This document shows, one piece after another, positions 47,479-56,481 of a DNA stretch of 64,000 nt; position 1 is the stretch's first letter, and every line of letters begins with the position of its first letter. Under the pieces are notes generated by a model. The model had not been told where the DNA came from. It saw only the letters and a program-made list of their open reading frames with translations, and ran no database searches. The DNA is from Natronolimnohabitans sp. A-GB9 (lineage in GTDB: Archaea; Halobacteriota; Halobacteria; Halobacteriales; Natrialbaceae), in NCBI RefSeq assembly GCF_030848565.1, contig NZ_JAVDDV010000002.1, positions 62,001-126,000 on the forward strand, in the 5' to 3' direction. Position numbers and translations under genes: made by a program.

Positions 47479-49410
47479 CTACTCCCGGTGATCGCGGAGT
47501 CGAACTGCCTCGAGTGCGACGGCGACGGTTCCGACGACGCCGATCACGACGGCACCGAACTGTACAAGCGTCGCGAACGCGGACGCCTCGGCATCGCCGT
47601 GGCCGTGTTCCTCGTGATCGTGGTCGTGGCCATCGTGTTCGTCGTGGTCGTGGGCGTCGCCGTCCGCGACCGCGTGGATATCGACCCACTCGCTGAGATA
47701 CTGTCCGTCCGGCTCGCCGGTGATCCGTAGCTCCCAGTCGCCGTCGGCGGGCAGCGGCTGGACGGTCGTATAGGTCCCGTTCTCGGCGGCCTCGAGTTCG
47801 ACGTCGAACGTGTCGTCCGGGCCGTCCGCCGACAGCCTGACGGTTCGGTCGGACTCGATCGGCCCGCCGTCGTCGACGAACGCGACCTCGAAGACGATCG
47901 GCTCGCCCTCCTGGACGAGGAGTCGATCCTCCTCGCCGTCGTCGCGTTCGGCAGGCGTCACCGTCAGTTCGAGGTCGACGTCACTCTCGCGCTCGATCGT
48001 CGTCGTCTCGACGCCGTCGTCGACGACGGCCGCCGTCGGCACCGACGTGAGCAGTCCCGAGAGGAGGAGTACGACGACGAGCACGCCGACCTCGAGTCGA
48101 ACGGCGCGGGTGAACGCGACGATCGAGCCGTCGGATCGCTCGAGTCGTCGAAGGAGGACGAACCGGGTGAGTCCACCCAGTCCGAGCGCCAGCAGGACCA
48201 GCAACGTCTTGGCCGAGAGGGCAGTGCCGTAGATGGTCGCACCGAGGGACTCGAGGTCCGGGACGTGCCAGGCCGAGAGGGCGAGCCCGGTTGCAGCGGC
48301 GAGCGTGACGCCGCCGAGTGCGAGCAGGGAGTAGCGACGGATCGTCGCCGCGGCGAGGGCCGCGCGGTCTTCCGATCGGGTCTCGCGCAACAGCGGCGGT
48401 ACGACGAGGGCGAGGACGAGCAGTCCGCCGACCCACAGCCCCGCACCGGCGATGTGACCGAAGTCGACGGCCATCCCCTGGAGACGGTCGATCGCGGTCG
48501 CAGAGTGGCTCGTCCAGCTGACGGCGCCGCCGACGCCGATCGCGCCGACGAGCGTTCCACCGAGCCAGAGCCGATGGGAGACCACGCCGGCGACCGCAGC
48601 CGCGAGGAGGGCCACGATCGCGCCGGTGAAGACGAGTTGGACCAGCCAGGCCTGCCCGAGTGGCATGCCGACGAACTCGGAGAGCGTCGTAGGCGAGAGG
48701 GGGCCGACCGATCGTGCCTGTACGAGCCCGAGTGCGACCACCGATCCGAGCAGCAGGACGCTCGCACCGACGAGCAGTCGAGTGAGCCGCCGGTCGACCG
48801 GCCCGGGCGCAGAACCGACTCGCTTGGCGGCCGGATAGACCGCGATCGCTGCCGTCACCGGCCCGCCAACGAGACCGACGAGCGCGACCAGTACCAGCCC
48901 CTTCGCGGCGGTCTCGATCGGTGGCACCGACTCGTCGGCCTCGTCGTCCTCGTAGGCCTCGAGGACGGCGTCCCTGTCGAGTGGCTCGTCGCCGACGCTG
49001 AAGAAGAACGTTCCCGACGTGGTGTGGCCGTCGTCGGCAAGCACCTCCCACTCGACGGTATACATTCCCTCCGTGTCGCCGGCCGCGTCCTCGAGCGGAA
49101 CCCGGACGATCTGCGTATCGTCGGGATCGATCTCGGCGTCACCGCTTACGTCCTCGCCGTCGGGTCCGACGACGGCGATCTCTGCGTTCTGGACGCCGTC
49201 GCCGGAGAACGAGAGCGTCACGTCGTCGGGAAGCGTTTCGACCTGTTCGCCGTTGGCCGGATCGGACTCGCTCAGGTAGGCGTGGGCCGCGACCGGTGTC
49301 GCGAACGTCCCGATCAGAAGCGAAACCGCAACGAGCACGGCAACCGCCCTGACGGCGCCAGCGCGATGGGTGGAGAGACGGCGACGGTCGGTCGATTCGG
49401 GTCTCGCCAT
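47479..49410 (-). CDS. CopC-CopD fusion, copper resistance/transport membrane protein
   Basis: 643 residues. A signal peptide ends at VAAHAYLSESDPANGE, which leaves a CopC domain (residues 40-135) with its copper-binding N-terminal His and a second His in DGHTTSGTFFFSV. The CopD part (about 165-465) has eight helices with conserved HSATAIDRLQGMAVDFGHIAGAGLWVGG, a likely copper-site helix. A beta-rich extracellular domain and a final helix follow, preceded by a His/Asp-rich run (DAHDHDEHDGHDHDHEEHGHGD, shown here only as a composition note). The His-rich run could bind copper or nickel. It starts 3 bases after the propeller lipoprotein gene, so the two form an operon. Confidence 0.88.
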   Translation of the reverse strand: MARPESTDRRRLSTHRAGAVRAVAVLVAVSLLIGTFATPVAAHAYLSESDPANGEQVETLPDDVTLSFSGDGVQNAEIAVVGPDGEDVSGDAEIDPDDTQIVRVPLEDAAGDTEGMYTVEWEVLADDGHTTSGTFFFSVGDEPLDRDAVLEAYEDDEADESVPPIETAAKGLVLVALVGLVGGPVTAAIAVYPAAKRVGSAPGPVDRRLTRLLVGASVLLLGSVVALGLVQARSVGPLSPTTLSEFVGMPLGQAWLVQLVFTGAIVALLAAAVAGVVSHRLWLGGTLVGAIGVGGAVSWTSHSATAIDRLQGMAVDFGHIAGAGLWVGGLLVLALVVPPLLRETRSEDRAALAAATIRRYSLLALGGVTLAAATGLALSAWHVPDLESLGATIYGTALSAKTLLVLLALGLGGLTRFVLLRRLERSDGSIVAFTRAVRLEVGVLVVVLLLSGLLTSVPTAAVVDDGVETTTIERESDVDLELTVTPAERDDGEEDRLLVQEGEPIVFEVAFVDDGGPIESDRTVRLSADGPDDTFDVELEAAENGTYTTVQPLPADGDWELRITGEPDGQYLSEWVDIHAVADGDAHDHDEHDGHDHDHEEHGHGDAEASAFATLVQFGAVVIGVVGTVAVALEAVRLRDHRE

Positions 49411-49413
49411 CGG

Positions 49414-50628
49414 TTATCGGATCCGGCCGGTGTAGCCGACGCCGGAGTCGCCGACGTACTGGATCGTGTCGACGCCGTCCTCGACGTCGACGTGGTCGAC
49501 GACGTCCTGGGCTGCCATATCGACGACCGCCACGAAGCCGTCGTCGTCCGCGGGCGTGAGGAAGTACTCGTCGCCGGCGACGCCGGTCCGGTGGAGGTGG
49601 TGTGCGTCCTCGGGTCGTTCGATGTCACCGACCTCGAGCGTCTCGACGACCTCGAACGCCGCACAGTCGACGACGGCCGCTTCGTCGTTCATCGTGTTGG
49701 CGGTGTAGCCGTAGATCGTTCCGTCGTCGTCGTCGTAGCGCAACGCGTCGGGGCCACCCTCGACCGTCACGGAGGCGACCTCCTCGCTGTCCTCGCTTGT
49801 GGCGTCTAGGAAGCGGATCTCGTCACCGTCGAGGACGCCGAGCAGTTCCTCGTCGGGCGTGAGGTACATCCCGCCCGCGAAGTCGAGTTCGTCGACGATA
49901 TCGTGTGTGTCGGTGTCGACGACGACGGTCGTGTCGCCGTACTCGAAGTACGCGAGCCCGGTCTGGGGCGCATAGGCCTTGTAGTGAGTGCCTTCGTCTT
50001 CGGCCACGTCCTCGAAGTCGATGAAATCCGACCGCTCGTAGGCTTCGAGATCGATAACCGGCACACCGGGATCGTTGACGTTGGTCGCGTATCCAGTTTC
50101 GCCGAAGTCTTCGTGATAGAGGAGTTTGCCGTGTCCTTCATTCTCGAGACCCGAGTCGACGATCTCGGTGACGTCGTGGGTGTCCGTATCGATGACGTAA
50201 AACGCCCCTTCCTCGTCGGAGTGGGCCCACATCTCCCCGTCGTTTGGGTGGTACATGTGGGTTGCGTCGGGACCGATGTCGACCTCCGAGACGATTTCCC
50301 GGGAGTCGGTGTCGATGACCAGCACCTGATCGAGCGACTCCTCGATGACGTAGATCTCGTCGAGATCGGTGGTGATCTTCGGATCGCCCCAGCCGTTGTC
50401 GTCGATCCCGTCAGTGATCTCGTCGACGACCTCGCCGTCGGCTGGATCGATGATCGAGATCGTGTTTGGCGCGAACGCGTACGCGAGTCCCTCACTCCCG
50501 CCGTCGGCTTCCGAACCGTTCTCGTCGTCGCCGTTCTCGTCGTCCTCGCCCAGACAGCCCGCGATGCCGACCGCGAGGCCGCCAGTTACCGCCTGTACGA
50601 AACGCCGTCGTTTGACGGGGTTGTCCAT
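49414..50628 (-). CDS. TAT lipoprotein with YVTN-type beta-propeller
   Basis: 404 residues. A twin-arginine lipoprotein signal (KRRRFVQAVTGG, lipobox GIAGC at about 25) is followed by an acidic linker and about seven propeller repeats. The recurring strands read like IYVIEESLDQVLVIDTDSREIVSEVDIGPD and FYVIDTDTHDVTEIVDSG, the YVTN/NHL style. One His-rich stretch (DAHHLHRTGVAGDEYFL) may bind metal. It is the first gene of the copper operon and should sit outside the membrane. A role as an exported copper-binding or electron-transfer partner of CopCD is inference from context only. Confidence 0.8.
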   Translation of the reverse strand: MDNPVKRRRFVQAVTGGLAVGIAGCLGEDDENGDDENGSEADGGSEGLAYAFAPNTISIIDPADGEVVDEITDGIDDNGWGDPKITTDLDEIYVIEESLDQVLVIDTDSREIVSEVDIGPDATHMYHPNDGEMWAHSDEEGAFYVIDTDTHDVTEIVDSGLENEGHGKLLYHEDFGETGYATNVNDPGVPVIDLEAYERSDFIDFEDVAEDEGTHYKAYAPQTGLAYFEYGDTTVVVDTDTHDIVDELDFAGGMYLTPDEELLGVLDGDEIRFLDATSEDSEEVASVTVEGGPDALRYDDDDGTIYGYTANTMNDEAAVVDCAAFEVVETLEVGDIERPEDAHHLHRTGVAGDEYFLTPADDDGFVAVVDMAAQDVVDHVDVEDGVDTIQYVGDSGVGYTGRIR

Positions 50629-50766
50629 ATACCGGAAACATTCGTGTCTACAGTATCCTGGTTCTGGTTCAGTTCTCGAACAAGCGGGAATGTAGCAGAA
50701 AACGTTGCGGGAAGATGGTTTCGTCCCGACTCTCGAGGGACCACGAAACAGGTGTTCAGGTCGGTC
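50629..50766. other. Promoter region of the CopCD operon
   Basis: 138 bases between the regulator stop and the lipoprotein start. I see no clear TATA box or strong palindrome. Confidence 0.35.
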
Positions 50767-51294
50767 CTAACGGGTGTCCTGTGTGCCCTCGAGGAGGCCG
50801 TCGACCAGCCGGGTGAAGCGATCGACCAGTCGATCCGGGACGGTCGGGGTGACCTCCGAGAGCAGGGGTGCAGTTCGGTCGGGATCCGAAAGCGAGAGCG
50901 TAACGCGGTTGCGCCTGTCGTACTCCTTGGTAACGATATCGTGTTCGACCAGGTGGTCGAGGTGGTACTCGAGCGTGCTGCGGGCGATTCCGAGGTCGTC
51001 GGCGACCGTCCCTGGCCGACACGGCTCGTGTTCGATCAGATGGACGACGATCTCACGGACCGTCTCGCGACGGAACAGCGCCAAGGCGGCCCGCTCCCAC
51101 TCGTCGTACTGCGGCGGGTAGTAGTGGGTCTGGCCGTAACACTCCTCGCGAACGAGGTCGCCGGCGTCGATCAGCCGTCGAATGTGATACTGAATCTGAC
51201 CCGGCGCGAACTCGGATTCCCTGACGAGTTCGTTGAAGTGGATCCCCGCGTTGGACTGGACGTGTGCCCTGATCTGGTCTCGAGTATTGCTCAT
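50767..51294 (-). CDS. Double winged-helix transcription regulator
   Basis: 175 residues. Two winged helices are visible: residues 5-60 (DQIRAHVQSNAGIHFNELVRESEFAPGQIQYHIRRLIDAGDLVREE) and 75-135 (RRETVREIVVHLIEHEPCRPGTVADDLGIARSTLEYHLDHLVEHDIVTKEYD). This tandem arrangement is common in haloarchaeal regulators related to ArsR/TrmB types. It has a single Cys near residue 95 and one in ECYGQTHYYPP, so metal sensing is possible but unproven. It is on the same strand as, and upstream of, the CopCD operon, which makes that operon the obvious candidate target. Confidence 0.82.
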   Translation of the reverse strand: MSNTRDQIRAHVQSNAGIHFNELVRESEFAPGQIQYHIRRLIDAGDLVREECYGQTHYYPPQYDEWERAALALFRRETVREIVVHLIEHEPCRPGTVADDLGIARSTLEYHLDHLVEHDIVTKEYDRRNRVTLSLSDPDRTAPLLSEVTPTVPDRLVDRFTRLVDGLLEGTQDTR

Positions 51295-51485
51295 GGCAAT
51301 CGATTTGATTCGAGGACTCCCGAGGTCGAGAGTCCGTTACTATCCCAGTGTAGTGCCCTTAGCCTGATAACGGCTTCCGATCGTTCCCGGGAGATGAGAA
51401 CGGTTCATATGACCCGCCGTTCGTCGCTTTCGACAATCCTACCGAAGCGCATAGGTAACCCACGCTCCCACCTAGAGTCGAGTAG

Positions 51486-51866
51486 ATGGAGCACACGAGC
51501 CCCTTCGAGATACAGTGGCTGGACCCACAGCTGGCGCCAGTGTTGCTCACCGTAATCGCCCTGGCCGCCCTCGGAACGACGATCCTCTTCTGTTGTGGAC
51601 TCGTCGCGTACTCACGGCGGCGCACGCTCCGGTATCTCCTGATAACGGTCGTCCTCGGACTGCTCGTGGTTCGGTCGTTCGTCGGGCTCGGTACCGTCTT
51701 CGGGCTCGTGCCGATGACCATCCACCACCTCGTCGAGCACAGCCTCGACTTCGGGATCGCCGTACTCATCCTGTATGCGGTCTACCGAAGCGGCTCCGGA
51801 AACAGCGTCACAACCGGGTCCGACGCCGGAACGACGCGAACGCCGCCCGAATCCGACGGCGACTGA
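51486..51866 (+). CDS. Small haloarchaeal membrane protein (DUF7471-like)
   Basis: 126 residues with three helices: LAPVLLTVIALAALGTTILFCCGLVAY, RYLLITVVLGLLVVRSFVGL, and LVEHSLDFGIAVLILYAVY. A HHLVEH motif lies at the start of the last helix. An acidic, Ser/Thr-rich cytoplasmic tail follows. The layout matches a haloarchaeal family often found near copper or electron-transfer genes and regulators; I believe it is DUF7471 but cannot confirm it. It is divergent from the double winged-helix regulator, so the two probably share control signals. The stop region is a degenerate family A arm. Confidence 0.7.
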   Translation: MEHTSPFEIQWLDPQLAPVLLTVIALAALGTTILFCCGLVAYSRRRTLRYLLITVVLGLLVVRSFVGLGTVFGLVPMTIHHLVEHSLDFGIAVLILYAVYRSGSGNSVTTGSDAGTTRTPPESDGD

Positions 51867-51945
51867 CCGATCTCCTGCCGTCACGGCCCGCCGATCACCG
51901 ACTCCGTGCTGGCGATCGGCTGAAGGTCGGGACAGCAGACCGTAT
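51864..51945. repeat. Family A element with a degenerate left arm
   Basis: Left TGACCGATCTCCTGCC starts on the stop codon; right GGGACAGCAGACCGTATGG; inner CCGCCGATCACC/GGCGATCGG. Confidence 0.65.
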
Positions 51946-51960
51946 GGGCCGGACCGCGAC

Positions 51961-52671
51961 TTATCGGAGTCGCTCGAGAACGTCCCGTCCCTCGAGATAC
52001 GTAAAGCCGTAGCGGTCGGCGTAGGCACGCGCATCGGCGGGCGTCATAGCCTCGCCGGTCTCGTCGTCTAACATCTCACAGACGACGACCGCAGGCGGGA
52101 GGTCGGCGGCGTCGGCGAGCGCGACACCGAGTTCGGTGTGGCCCTCGCGTTGCTCGAGGAGATCCGGGGCAGCCTTCAACAGGTGAACGTGGCCGGGGAC
52201 GCGAAACTCCTCGGCAAAGGCGACCTCCTCGGGAGTGGCTGCGGCGTCGGCAAGCGCCCGGATCGTCCGCGAGCGATCCTTGTCGGTGATCCCGGTGTAG
52301 GTGTCGCGGTGGTTGACCGTCAGCGAGAACGACGAGCGTTCGTCGTAGCCCAGTTCGTGGTCGCCCGCCGCGGGGTGGTCGATCTCCTCGGTGTAGAAGG
52401 GCAGGTCGAACGCCTCGGCGACCTCGTGGCCGAGTGCGGTACAGACGAGCCCACCGGCGTCGTTGCGCAGTCGAGCGACGGCATCCGGCGTCACGGCGTC
52501 GGCGTGGTAGATCAGATCCGTTTCGCCCTCGCGGTCGGCCGCATCGTGGACGAGCACCGGCTCACCGGCTCGCAGCGATTCGAGGGCCGTCTCGACGGTA
52601 TCGCTCGTCGTCGCACCCGTTCCGCCGTCGGCGTTCGCGTTCGATCGCGGCCCGGCGTGATGGCCCGTCAT
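51961..52671 (-). CDS. ribB: 3,4-dihydroxy-2-butanone 4-phosphate synthase
   Basis: 236 residues, mono-functional RibB without a GTP cyclohydrolase II part. The acidic metal loop DREGETDL is near residues 47-54, [13 protein letters not shown] follows, and the catalytic phrase [16 protein letters not shown] with HTELGVALA completes the site. It converts ribulose 5-phosphate to the four-carbon precursor of riboflavin. A 25-residue acidic leader precedes the fold. Its start overlaps the rbkR stop by four bases, so it is co-translated with the riboflavin kinase/regulator. Confidence 0.93.
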   Translation of the reverse strand: MTGHHAGPRSNANADGGTGATTSDTVETALESLRAGEPVLVHDAADREGETDLIYHADAVTPDAVARLRNDAGGLVCTALGHEVAEAFDLPFYTEEIDHPAAGDHELGYDERSSFSLTVNHRDTYTGITDKDRSRTIRALADAAATPEEVAFAEEFRVPGHVHLLKAAPDLLEQREGHTELGVALADAADLPPAVVVCEMLDDETGEAMTPADARAYADRYGFTYLEGRDVLERLR

Positions 52672-53375
52672 CGGCGATCACCCACGTAGACGGTGACGTG
52701 ATCGTCGTCCTCAAGCCCGAGTTCGTCGCGGAGCTTGTCCGGGGCGATGACCTCGAGTTGGTCCTCGTCGTGGTGGGTCCGCTCCGGCGCGATGGTGTGG
52801 GCCTGCTCGTAGCGGTCGCCGTCGACCGTCTCGATCGTCGCGGCATAACAGACCGCGGGACCGTACGTTCGATCGTCGTCCTCCCAGCCGTCGATGGGAA
52901 CGGGCTCGAGGGAGGCGACGGCGCCGCGCCGGCGGACGCTGTCGTCGCGCAGTTCGACGTTCAGCGTCCCGGGGAACGGCTCGTAGCCGAGACGCTCCTC
53001 GAACTGGCGTTTGTACCCCGGCAGGGAGATGTAGTGGCGTCCCTCGCCCATGCCGCTGGTGACGGTGCCGTCAAGTTCGATCTCCGAGTCGGCCTCGAAG
53101 ATGCGACGGTAGTCCTCGTACTCGGCGTGGAGCGTGTGTTCGCCATCGTCGGTGATCGCTACCCACTGCCCGTCGCTTACGGTATCGCGCTCGAGCAGTC
53201 CGGCGCTCTCGAGTCGCTGGAGACGTCGCGAGGCGGTCTGATTCGAGGCGTCGAGTCGATCCGCGAGATGAGAACAGGAGATTTTGACGTCGCCCTCGAG
53301 TCCACCCTCGAGTGCGAGCAGTTTGAGCACGGCGAGTTCGTCGTGTCCGACGGCCGACTCCGTTGACGCTGACAT
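52668..53375 (-). CDS. rbkR: CTP-dependent riboflavin kinase with N-terminal DNA-binding domain (RbkR type)
   Basis: 235 residues from ATG 53375. Residues 10-85 are a winged helix ([50 protein letters not shown]). Residues 95-230 are the archaeal DUF120 kinase with its signature [33 protein letters not shown]. The enzyme makes FMN from riboflavin using CTP. Two-domain RbkR proteins are known to act as riboflavin-responsive regulators in archaea. An inverted repeat across the transcription start (53373-53388) suggests autorepression, and ribB follows in the same operon. Confidence 0.93.
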   Translation of the reverse strand: MSASTESAVGHDELAVLKLLALEGGLEGDVKISCSHLADRLDASNQTASRRLQRLESAGLLERDTVSDGQWVAITDDGEHTLHAEYEDYRRIFEADSEIELDGTVTSGMGEGRHYISLPGYKRQFEERLGYEPFPGTLNVELRDDSVRRRGAVASLEPVPIDGWEDDDRTYGPAVCYAATIETVDGDRYEQAHTIAPERTHHDEDQLEVIAPDKLRDELGLEDDDHVTVYVGDRR

Positions 53376-53388
53376 ACCAGTGGGTATG
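53373..53388. promoter_or_regulatory. CATACC-AGTG-GGTATG operator over the rbkR start
   Basis: A perfect 6-4-6 inverted repeat whose left half contains the start codon. The minus-strand TATA-like GCTTTTAGG (53398-53406) puts the transcription start at about 53376, inside the repeat. Two more CATACC half-sites occur at 53406-53411 and 53422-53427. Confidence 0.65.
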
Positions 53389-53427
53389 GGAACACTCCCT
53401 AAAAGCATACCGAATGTGGCATGCATA

Positions 53428-53848
53428 CCAGAACTGTGACGAACCGTCGGGCGGATACCGCCGGTACCAGTCGGTTAGTGGGTCTGGTGAAAAAACCATC
53501 GGTGGGTCCCGCGGTTACGAGACTCCACCTCGAGTGTCGGGCGCGTCTCGAAAACGTGGGATGACGGGCGTGATACGGTCCCTGTACCGAGTTCCCAACA
53601 GGGCTGTGACCCTCCCGTGGTTGGGGCAGAACTGACTCACCGATCGATCTCACGACTGCAGCCGTCACCCGCGGGGACGGCCGCGACGTCGTGACCGACG
53701 GGTTACGGTGAGTATTTCCAGGCTCGGAAGACTCTTATATTGCACGAAAATATGACGCATGTGAACACGTCATATATCCAAATCCGCATGGAACGGAGAA
53801 TCGAGCCGACCGACAGCGGACACACGCTGGCACCAGACCGGGACCACC
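53428..53848. other. Intergenic interval with degraded palindromes
   Basis: TGATACGGTCCCTGTACC with ACAGGGCTGT (53571-53612) is a short family A relative. ACGACTGCAGCCGTC-ACCCGCGG-GGACGGCCGCGACGTCGT (53650-53692) resembles the family B core. A TATA-like CTTATATT is near 53732. No gene recognised. Confidence 0.5.
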
Positions 53849-54961
53849 GTGTTATCATCCGATCCTGAGGGGATACGGCGGAGCGTCGAGGTCGAGTACT
53901 GGGTCGTCGATGGCGAGGGGCGGCTGGTCGAACCAGGGCCGCTCGTCGAGGCGTCACCGGGAGCCGAACGGGAGTTCGTCGAACCGCTCCTCGAGGTCAA
54001 GACGACACCCTGTGAATCAGCGGCGGCGCTTCGCACCGAACTGTTCGACCGGCTCGGTGCCGTCCTCGACAGGGCCGACGACCTCGGACTAGGGCTCGTC
54101 CCGCTCGCGACACCGCTGTCCCACGACGAGATCCGAGAACGCCCCAGCGACAGGACGCGGATCCAGAACCGCGTCGTCGGCGAGGACTTCGAGTACGTCC
54201 GACACTGTGCGGGGACCCACGTCCACGTCGAACAGCAACCGGGACTCGAGATCGACCAGTTGAACGCCCTCATCGCGCTCGACCCCGCACTGGCGCTGCT
54301 CAACTCCTCGTCGTACTTTCGCGGCCTCCCGCTTGCGGCCGGCGCACGCTCGAAGCTGTACCGCTGGATGGCCTACGACGACGTCCCACATCAGGGATGG
54401 CTGTGGTCGTACGTCGACGACGCCGACCAGTGGGACCGGCGACTCGAGCGACGGTACGAGGAGTTCGTGACGGCAGCTACCGACGCGGGCATCGCCAGAC
54501 AGGCCGTCGAAGCGAACTTCGATCCCGAGAGCGCGGTCTGGACGCCCGTGCAGTTCCGCGAGCAGTTTTCGACGGTCGAGTGGCGCTCCCCCGACAACGC
54601 GCTCCCGAGTCAGATCGTTCGACTGGCCAACCGAATGGCCGAACTCGTCGGTCGACTCGACGAGATCGACGTCCGTATCGAAGGGGAAACCGGCGACCTC
54701 CGCGAGGACACGCTCGTCCTCCCCGAGTTCGGGGCCGTCCTCGAATACGTCAACGCCGCGGTTCGAGACGGGCTCGAGTCCCCCGAGGTCCAATCGTATC
54801 TCGATCGGATGGGGTTCGACGTCGACGCCTACGAGCCGCTGTCCCACGAATTCGACGATCGCGGAGAAATCGGCACCGAGGCGGCGCGACGGCTGCGACT
54901 CGAGTACGCCGAACGCCTCCGACGGGATCTGCGGGAAGCGACACCGGTCAGTGGCGACTGA
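53849..54961 (+). CDS. Glutamate-cysteine ligase family protein (GCS2)
   Basis: 370 residues with a GTG start at 53849; no in-frame ATG precedes it. The first strand RRSVEVEYWVVDGEGRLV carries the metal-binding E-x-E of the GCS2/YbdK fold. LLEVKTTPCES and CAGTHVHVEQQPGLE (His-x-His) complete the active site, and SSSYFRGLPLAAGARSKLYRWMAYDDVPHQG follows. Haloarchaea make gamma-glutamylcysteine rather than glutathione with an enzyme of this family, GshA. This sequence is a divergent relative with a shorter start, so its amino-acid substrates are uncertain. Confidence 0.85.
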   Translation: MLSSDPEGIRRSVEVEYWVVDGEGRLVEPGPLVEASPGAEREFVEPLLEVKTTPCESAAALRTELFDRLGAVLDRADDLGLGLVPLATPLSHDEIRERPSDRTRIQNRVVGEDFEYVRHCAGTHVHVEQQPGLEIDQLNALIALDPALALLNSSSYFRGLPLAAGARSKLYRWMAYDDVPHQGWLWSYVDDADQWDRRLERRYEEFVTAATDAGIARQAVEANFDPESAVWTPVQFREQFSTVEWRSPDNALPSQIVRLANRMAELVGRLDEIDVRIEGETGDLREDTLVLPEFGAVLEYVNAAVRDGLESPEVQSYLDRMGFDVDAYEPLSHEFDDRGEIGTEAARRLRLEYAERLRRDLREATPVSGD

Positions 54962-54969
54962 TCGTCCGA

Positions 54970-56004
54970 TCAGTAGTCGACGAGCGGATCGTGTTCCCAG
55001 AACTCGCTGCCTTTCTTGAGTTTGGGGACCCAGGTGTCCGCCTCTTTCGCGAGCAAGGCGACGCGGGACTCGGGGACGCCCCGACACTCCGTGAACTCGG
55101 GCATGTACGATTTGACGTCCTCGGCGAACTCGAGGACCTCCTCGTGGTCGGGCATCGCCGAGCGATCCAGTCGGCCCTGGGAGTGGCCGACGTGCATGTA
55201 CGCCTTCAACTCGACGAAATCGGGGTCGGCCTGCTGGTAGAAGCCGGCGTACCAGTCGGGGTGGTGCATGTTCTCGCCTTTGACGAGGGTCGTCCGGAGG
55301 ACCGTCCGCGTCTCGTCTTTCGCAGCGAGGACGTCCATCGTCTCGAGGAGGTTCTCCCAGGCGTCGTCTTCCGTCGCGCCGACGACCTCGTCGAAGGTGT
55401 GGCGTTCGGGTGCGTCGACGCTGACGTACAGTTGCGTGGGATCACACTCCCGGAGCACCTCGGGTCTGGTACCGTTGGAGACGAGAAACGTCGTGATGTC
55501 CCGGTCGTGGAAAGCCTCGATGAGTTCCGGAAGGTACGGGTAGAGCGTGGGTTCGCCGTCCAGCGAGATGGCAACGTGGCGGGGTTCCATCGCCTGGTCG
55601 AAGACCTCGCGGGGAACCTCGTCGTTGCCACCGAACCCCGACAGGAGCTTCTTTTGGAGTTCGATCGAGGCGTCGACGACCGCCTCGGGATCGTCCCACT
55701 CGACGTCGTCCATCTCGTAGGTGTGGCCCTGGTGGTCGCGCCAGCAGAAGACACAGCGCTCGTTACACCGGACGACCGGCGTCATCTGGATACAGCGATG
55801 GGACTCGATCCCGTAGAAGATGTACTTGTAACACTTCCCCTCGCCGCGGATGGCGTTTGCCGTCCAACCACAGGTCTGGGCAGCCGTGTGGTTTTGGCTG
55901 TGGTAGTCCGGACTCGAGACCTGCATCGCACCGCCGTCGTCTCCATCATCAGTTCGTTCGGCGTCGGTCCCCGCCCCGACGCCCGTTTCGGCGGAATCGC
56001 TCAT
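54970..56004 (-). CDS. taw1: tRNA 4-demethylwyosine synthase (Taw1/TYW1)
   Basis: 344 residues, a radical-SAM enzyme without the flavodoxin domain of eukaryotic TYW1. The SAM cluster Cys80-x3-Cys84-x2-Cys87 lies in RCNERCVFCWRD. A second [4Fe-4S] cluster is expected on Cys45, Cys58 and Cys71, evenly spaced by 13 residues as in known archaeal Taw1. It condenses pyruvate with N1-methylguanosine at position 37 of tRNA-Phe to form the tricyclic base. A Lys for the pyruvate Schiff base is plausible in LVKGENMHHPDWYAG. An acidic 25-residue start is disordered. Confidence 0.95.
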   Translation of the reverse strand: MSDSAETGVGAGTDAERTDDGDDGGAMQVSSPDYHSQNHTAAQTCGWTANAIRGEGKCYKYIFYGIESHRCIQMTPVVRCNERCVFCWRDHQGHTYEMDDVEWDDPEAVVDASIELQKKLLSGFGGNDEVPREVFDQAMEPRHVAISLDGEPTLYPYLPELIEAFHDRDITTFLVSNGTRPEVLRECDPTQLYVSVDAPERHTFDEVVGATEDDAWENLLETMDVLAAKDETRTVLRTTLVKGENMHHPDWYAGFYQQADPDFVELKAYMHVGHSQGRLDRSAMPDHEEVLEFAEDVKSYMPEFTECRGVPESRVALLAKEADTWVPKLKKGSEFWEHDPLVDY

Positions 56005-56082
56005 GGTAGCCCCGCTTGGTCGGGGGCGGACAAAAGACGTATGGTAACTAGTGGACCCGCTTTGGAACGGACTCGAGTCGCG

Positions 56083-56370
56083 CTATTCGGGCAGTTCGCC
56101 CGGCTCGGCCGGCTCGTCGTCCTCGGAGACCACTTCGCGTTCGAAGCCATAGAGGACCAGCCCGGTGTTGGCGGTCATGATGACGCCGGTCATCGGAGCC
56201 GCCGCTACGAACAGGTAGAGCCCCACTCCGATCGCGAAGGGGATCGCGACGATCGCAGCCCACAGAAGCGGCCTCGAGATGTCGACACGTGTCGCGTCCC
56301 AGTAGGTCGCGCCGAAGAGGGTGCCCGTCACGACGGGACCGAGAACGGCGACGAGGAGATCCAGGACCAT
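56083..56370 (-). CDS. Small membrane protein, unknown
   Basis: 95 residues from ATG 56370. Three hydrophobic stretches are present: VLDLLVAVLGPVVTGTLFGATYW, PLLWAAIVAIPFAIGVGLYLF, and AAAPMTGVIMTANTGLVLYGF. An acidic tail (EVVSEDDEPAEPGELPE) follows. The frame is open further upstream, but that part includes non-protein-like sequence. It lies 79 bases upstream of taw1 on the same strand and may be co-transcribed with it. No family recognised. Confidence 0.65.
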   Translation of the reverse strand: MVLDLLVAVLGPVVTGTLFGATYWDATRVDISRPLLWAAIVAIPFAIGVGLYLFVAAAPMTGVIMTANTGLVLYGFEREVVSEDDEPAEPGELPE

Positions 56371-56481
56371 ACGTTGTGGTTCGTCGGCCGAAAGAAAAAC
56401 GTTCTGCGTAGCACAGCCACTGATCCGGTCCTCCGTCACGACCGCACTCTTATTATTCTCGAGTGGTATTTGTGAGTAATT

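Noticed and set aside
48265-49809. 514-codon plus-strand frame opposite CopC-CopD and the propeller gene
   Set aside because: Shadow frame: Arg/Asp/Glu-rich with no recognisable domain.
54397-56475. 692-codon plus-strand frame opposite taw1 and overlapping the GCS2 gene
   Set aside because: It spans two well supported genes in other frames and its composition is a mirror of theirs.
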